NCBI GenBank assembly: GCA_021234155.1
Contig: JAJEKV010000008.1
Location: forward strand, 19,581,371 to 19,645,370
Reading direction: 5' to 3'
DNA from: Isoetes taiwanensis
Lineage: Eukaryota; Streptophyta; Lycopodiopsida; Isoetales; Isoetaceae
DNA: 64,000 nt
Shown: positions 59,860 through 64,000 of the stretch, piece after piece
Numbering within the stretch: position 1 is the first letter of the stretch
How the letters are laid out: every line of letters starts with the position of its first letter
Program-made: the position numbers and the translations under genes
The notes under the pieces: generated by a model
The model's database searches: none
What the model saw: the letters and a program-made list of their open reading frames with translations, nothing else
What the model was told of the DNA's origin: nothing

Positions 59860-62120
59860 ATCAACTGTCCTTTCGGATATTTTACTTTACATACGCGCGG
59901 CATAACCATAAAATTAAGCGAGATAGCATGACTCAAGCTTAAGTGGTTAGATGAAAGCGGTACATTTCAGCCCTAAAGTACATTTCCTTATATTACGGCG
60001 GTGTATTACCTCTAAATACGAGGAGGAATCTTTGTTAACGTGCATGCCATCTATTATTTAAGCGCCCAATATGGCTTGTTTGTGAAGAATACAGCGATTC
60101 AAATACTTAGCTATATCCATGGTGACTCTTGCATTTGTCAAATCCCGATTACATCACATTGAGGGCTCGAAAATATGCCCCCCTAATGTGGAAATCGGAT
60201 ATGCTAACATGCTATGCTCATCTTGCACACCATTTAGCAGTTACAAATACAAAAGAATTCCTGGTTTGGGAAAACCTTATGCGCGTGTCGGACCAATAAG
60301 CTGGTTTTCAATGGCTAGAGATATGGACCCGGCCCGGTTTTGCATGAATGATGACTACATCGCGAGAAACTACTATAGTTTTCCAAGATAGCACATACCG
60401 CAAGTGATAAACCCATTATGGCAATATAAAATTAATGAAATGCTATATTGCCACACCCATTATCATAGTCATATCAGGAGGATCCCTATATAAAACTTTC
60501 TGAATCTAAATGAACTATAACATAAAATCCTAGGCAACGTCTTTTTATAGAAGCGAGCATTGAAATGTATAAGCAAAGGATTTAAGCAACATGTTATGTG
60601 GGCCGAGTAAATAGACAAAACCAAGAGATGGTAAATAATTTTGCCTATTGAACCATATCTTTACGAAGAAAGTAGAGCAGTCTTTGACATAGGATCGGTT
60701 GTGCCACGGCGGGCATAGGCTAGGACAATCAATTTACCTAAATATAGAAACGAAGGACATCTCTTCTACTCATTATATATCTTTTATGGAGGCATAAAAG
60801 GTGTATCGGACATTACAATGGAATTCATTTCTTTGAAGAGATGGTGCTAAACGCCTGTGTTGAGTCACAGATTATGGAAGTGTTTTAGAAGGTCGGTGTA
60901 GCCCTGTAGCTCGTTTTAAACTAGGACTCGTCTTAAAGCTTGACCATTTCCATGACACTACATTCCATGTTATTTACCAAAGATGTTTGATGAGTAGAAA
61001 TCCCTTAATTTGCCGGATGGGCTGCATTAGAGTAGATGAGACCACAGGAATACAAAAGATGAGCAAAATCCTCATCATTGACGTAGCGCCGACTACGCCA
61101 TACTCCATGGTGAAATATTTGATTGTAAATCCAGCAATTTGCAGATGGTTTGCATTAGAGTAGATGAGACCCTAGGATGCCCATCTAAATAAGACCATAC
61201 TTGGTATACAATGAAGGAACAAAACAATAAGTAACAAAACAACCACGATTGATTGATTGATTACGTAGTTCACGCCACATAGTAGAATGTTGCGAGACAC
61301 TAATAAAAATAAAACTCATTCAAATTGAAATGGGCATGAAGAAAGAAAGTTGACACGGTTGTAGTTTACGATTCATTAAATTTGGTCTTCATTTGTGGCA
61401 GCCATGCTTCATAAGGAAGGTGATCCACCTTCAATCCTTTAGAATTAGATGCCCCTACTGAATGAATGTAAGGGCCACTTCTGGTTAATGTTTAAGAAAG
61501 GAGAAAATAGTATGTTTGTCTTGGTGCTTCATCCCGGAGCAGTTAGCGGTATGAAAGAATACTTGATTTGAAGGCAGGCTTGGGAATTAATCCAAGATAA
61601 GCAAATGCACTAATACTTGACTCAATTGGGCTGACAAAGAGTGATATTGTACTTGGAAGAGGTGTTCAAATCAATTAACTCATGCTTAGAAACTCATAAA
61701 GCCATCTTAGACCATGGCAAAAGGAACATTTGCTCTTGGCCATTCAAAGACACATTGCCATGTAAGCTTATGTGGCCATCTCCGGGGAATGTAAAGAGGA
61801 ACTTAATGTATATGCATTAGCTTCATGTAACATCTAAAAGAAAGAAAGAGCAAGTTGAAGTTACATAAGAGCAAAGGCGAGATTAAAGCTTCATGTCCCC
61901 AAAGTAAAAGAGCAAGCTTAAAGATTGGAAGAGCAATTTGGGATTAAGCTTGATACTCGGCGGTGAAGACTCAAAATAAAAGGTACTTGCGGAGTCTCAC
62001 AGAAAGAAGACAAAGTTAAGAACTGCGATGCGACCATTCCCACACGAGGAATCACGTGTGATGAGCAACAGGATAAATAGTAAACGTGTTACCTTTTTTT
62101 TTCCAATTTAAAACAACTAA
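59860..62120. other. No confident gene
   Basis: One open frame at 60119-60391 (90 codons; PGLGKPYARVGPISWFSMAR within) has no family I recognise and no supporting splice or promoter signal. A ~23-bp word (GCATTAGAGTAGATGAGACC) is repeated at about 61023 and 61151. Confidence 0.45.
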
Positions 62121-62365
62121 AGAATAGATGTGTAGAGCTAAGCATGTTTTGCCGAAATAGGGCTAAGATATCGTACATCTACTTGGAGTTTTAACATGAA
62201 AAATAGGGATAATATGATTCAAGACGAATTAACAAAGTTAAAGATAGATGTAATAAGAGGCTAAGCATCGTTTTACTTGAAATAGAGCTAGATATGATGC
62301 TTATCTGGCTTGGAGTTACCTTGAGGAAAAATAGAGGATGTCTGATTCAAGAACAATTAACAAGG
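62121..62365. repeat. Two-copy ~120-bp degenerate tandem repeat
   Basis: GCTAAGCATG/CGTTTT, AAATAGRGCTA, CTTGGAGTT, GATTCAAGA and ATTAACAA occur in the same order in both halves. Confidence 0.75.
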
Positions 62366-63206
62366 TAAAGCTGATGCTCACACATTGGGATAACATACCA
62401 AATTCCCGGCGAAAATCCCTTGAAGATATTCTCGCAAAAGCGTCGACCCGGATCCATACAAATTACGGCATGCATGCGGCGGTATCGTCTCGATTGGATG
62501 TCAGCGGGCGAATGAAATCCACTTTGCAAAAACCCTAAGCCCAAAATTTCCCGATTTTTTGGGTGTCGGGACTTTTTAATGACCGAAACTGAAAACCTTA
62601 GAAAATCAATCTTAAAAAAATTCAAAACCTTTTTTGCCATCTAGGATAATCCCAAATTAACAAAGTAGATTATATTCTATTCTAATATTTCCACATGCCC
62701 CAAATGCCACCTTAACTATATTTCCTCTGACATTATCATGTATGATGGTAATACCAGGCCAAAACAGCTCAAGTGGAAATCTATGCATGTTTTACATGTG
62801 CATCCCTGAGACCATACCCATGCCACATTAACATATCACAACATTCACATGGATGTGACATATAAACATGTATAATAACCATGACCACATAACATTCCAG
62901 GGTACCTTTAGTTTCATACTAACAAACGGTGGTCATGGATTTCCCTAGATTTAAGTCTAGTTTGCAACTATAGAGATGTCCCCGGTTCCATTCCCAACTC
63001 CTTAGCCTTGCAGTTATGTTACATTTCCAAACTCTTCCTTCCCATAGAGAAGATCTTAACTTCTACGTACGTTTCCTGGCTGTTAAATATACCTTGTACA
63101 TTTCCCTATATTTCGACTAACATTCCGTCTCTATACCCAAGCTCCTTATTAATAATAATTTAATGAGAATTTGACCATAGTTTCGCATTAAATTGGAATT
63201 CACAGT
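62366..63206. other. No gene seen; possible LINE tail
   Basis: TATATTCTATTCTAATAT at 62671-62688 resembles the TATTC-type tail of the LINEs at 54.4 and 59.8 kb, but no coding LINE sequence precedes it. Confidence 0.35.
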
Positions 63207-63339
63207 AATTTAATGTCACAGGACATTAACTTAGTGTTTACTAGCATCCTTTAGCAATGACTAGCTCAGCCTCAATTTAATGTCGCAGGACATTAGCTTA
63301 GTGTTTACTAGCATCCCCTTTAGTGACTAGCTCAACCTC
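63207..63339. repeat. Two-copy 67-bp tandem repeat
   Basis: AATTTAATGTC(A/G)CAGGACATTA begins both copies (63207 and 63274), with GTGTTTACTAGCATCC and GACTAGCTCA shared. Confidence 0.92.
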
Positions 63340-63725
63340 CGGGACCCTAAGCTGTTAATTTCCTCAGTGGCAACTCCACAATTGTTGTTTATTTGATCTT
63401 AGGGTGGGGTTGCCATGTTAGCAGCATAAGAGGCGTGAGCGGTTAAGTGGTCAATTGATTCAATCGGGTGTCATTGGATACTTAATGGATCCCTTCATAT
63501 ATGTTTGTCCAAAGAAATTGCCCTTAAATGATCTGTGATCAAAAAGTTATAGGGCTCCAAAGTGGAGGGTGTAAGTGCCCCCATGCATCCATACCTTGCC
63601 TCTCATGCCATGGTACGTAGCCTACTTTGGCCTCCCAAAGGCCCCTGGCGCTTCCCATAGGTAGCCAGTGCTCCCGGCATGTTCCAGCCTTGGCCCCAAT
63701 ATGGAAACCTAGATGCGCCCGTGCG

Positions 63726-64000
63726 TAGCCTATTTAAATGCCCAAAGCTCCGCCTCCGTCCTTACCGCCCTCTGACGCTCAGCGGTGGTACCTCACTCGG
63801 CTGACCCCTCCGCGTCGTTCATGGTCGCCTTTCAGAATAGCCATCATGGCCCAGCAGGTCCAGCGAGCGATGGTCTGGGGACCGTCGTTCGCTACCCGTT
63901 CAGCTTGCTTACCGGGCTTTTGCCAAACAGATTCTCACTCGGTGATGGGCCTACCTGGGCAGGGACTTCTCCGCAGAATTTGAGCAATACGTAGCTTGCA
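63726..64000 (+). other. GC-richer edge region with TATA-like box; possible gene start, unproven
   Basis: CCTATTTAAATGCC (63728-63741) could be a TATA-type box. Downstream, GC content and open frames rise (63738-63983 and 63785-63994), reaching the window edge. No protein family is recognised. Confidence 0.25.

Noticed and set aside
60119-60391. A 90-residue frame at 60.1 kb as a host gene
   Set aside because: No recognised domain, no splice or promoter evidence, and an isolated frame of this length is expected by chance.
63738-63983. A protein-coding gene at the right edge
   Set aside because: Two overlapping frames are equally open and no family is recognised. Kept only as a low-confidence region because it runs off the window.

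Overview
This is a repeat-dominated stretch of a plant nuclear genome. Plant features are a Ty1-copia element primed by initiator-methionine tRNA, a secreted glycine-rich wall-type protein, a Helitron helicase remnant, several LINE lineages, and one conserved nuclear gene with 72-83 bp introns. Low gene density suggests a large genome. A fern or another seedless plant is possible, but I cannot fix the lineage from sequence alone.

Two host genes can be supported. The first is FCF1/UTP24, the PIN-domain endonuclease of the small-subunit processome. It lies on the minus strand at 6172-7516. I resolved nine exons giving a complete 198-residue protein, with all introns GT-AG. The second is a small secreted glycine-rich protein at 29543-30018, with a TATA box and signal peptide. 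Its frame is broken once, at a run of five A.

Layout. 0-5 kb: a palindrome-rich repeat (called family A here), a TG/CG tract, a Helitron helicase remnant, an unassigned frame with no ATG, and a decayed LINE. 6-7.5 kb: FCF1. 9.7-11 kb: a broken coding remnant with a methyltransferase-like motif. 12.1-13.9 and 24.2-26.2 kb: two copies of a non-coding repeat (family B) with internal direct repeats. 16.4-22.5 kb: a young but defective copia element inside a family A copy, itself carrying a LINE 3' end. 23.2-26.5 kb: minus-strand LINE reverse-transcriptase fragments. 29.5-30 kb: the glycine-rich gene.

From 31.4 to 47.6 kb the sequence is one unit of about 8.13 kb present twice in direct tandem. 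Each unit holds a LINE 5' region, AT-rich tandem repeats, a family-A-like segment with a conserved hairpin, a tRNA-like sequence and a family A copy. From 47 to 60 kb there is a complete family A copy and two long, frame-broken LINEs of one family ending in a TATTC-type tail. 60-64 kb holds only small tandem repeats and no confident gene.

The most interesting signals are: (1) a hairpin recurring at five loci, with a compensatory base-pair change between copies; (2) the family A repeat, bounded by inverted TTCTAGAA palindromes that also read as heat-shock-element dimers; (3) a 72-nt, stop-free FCF1 intron; (4) the 8.13-kb tandem duplication, whose copies differ mainly in C/G-containing micro-clusters, often involving CAG/CTG and CG. 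That last pattern may be a long-read consensus artefact rather than evolution.
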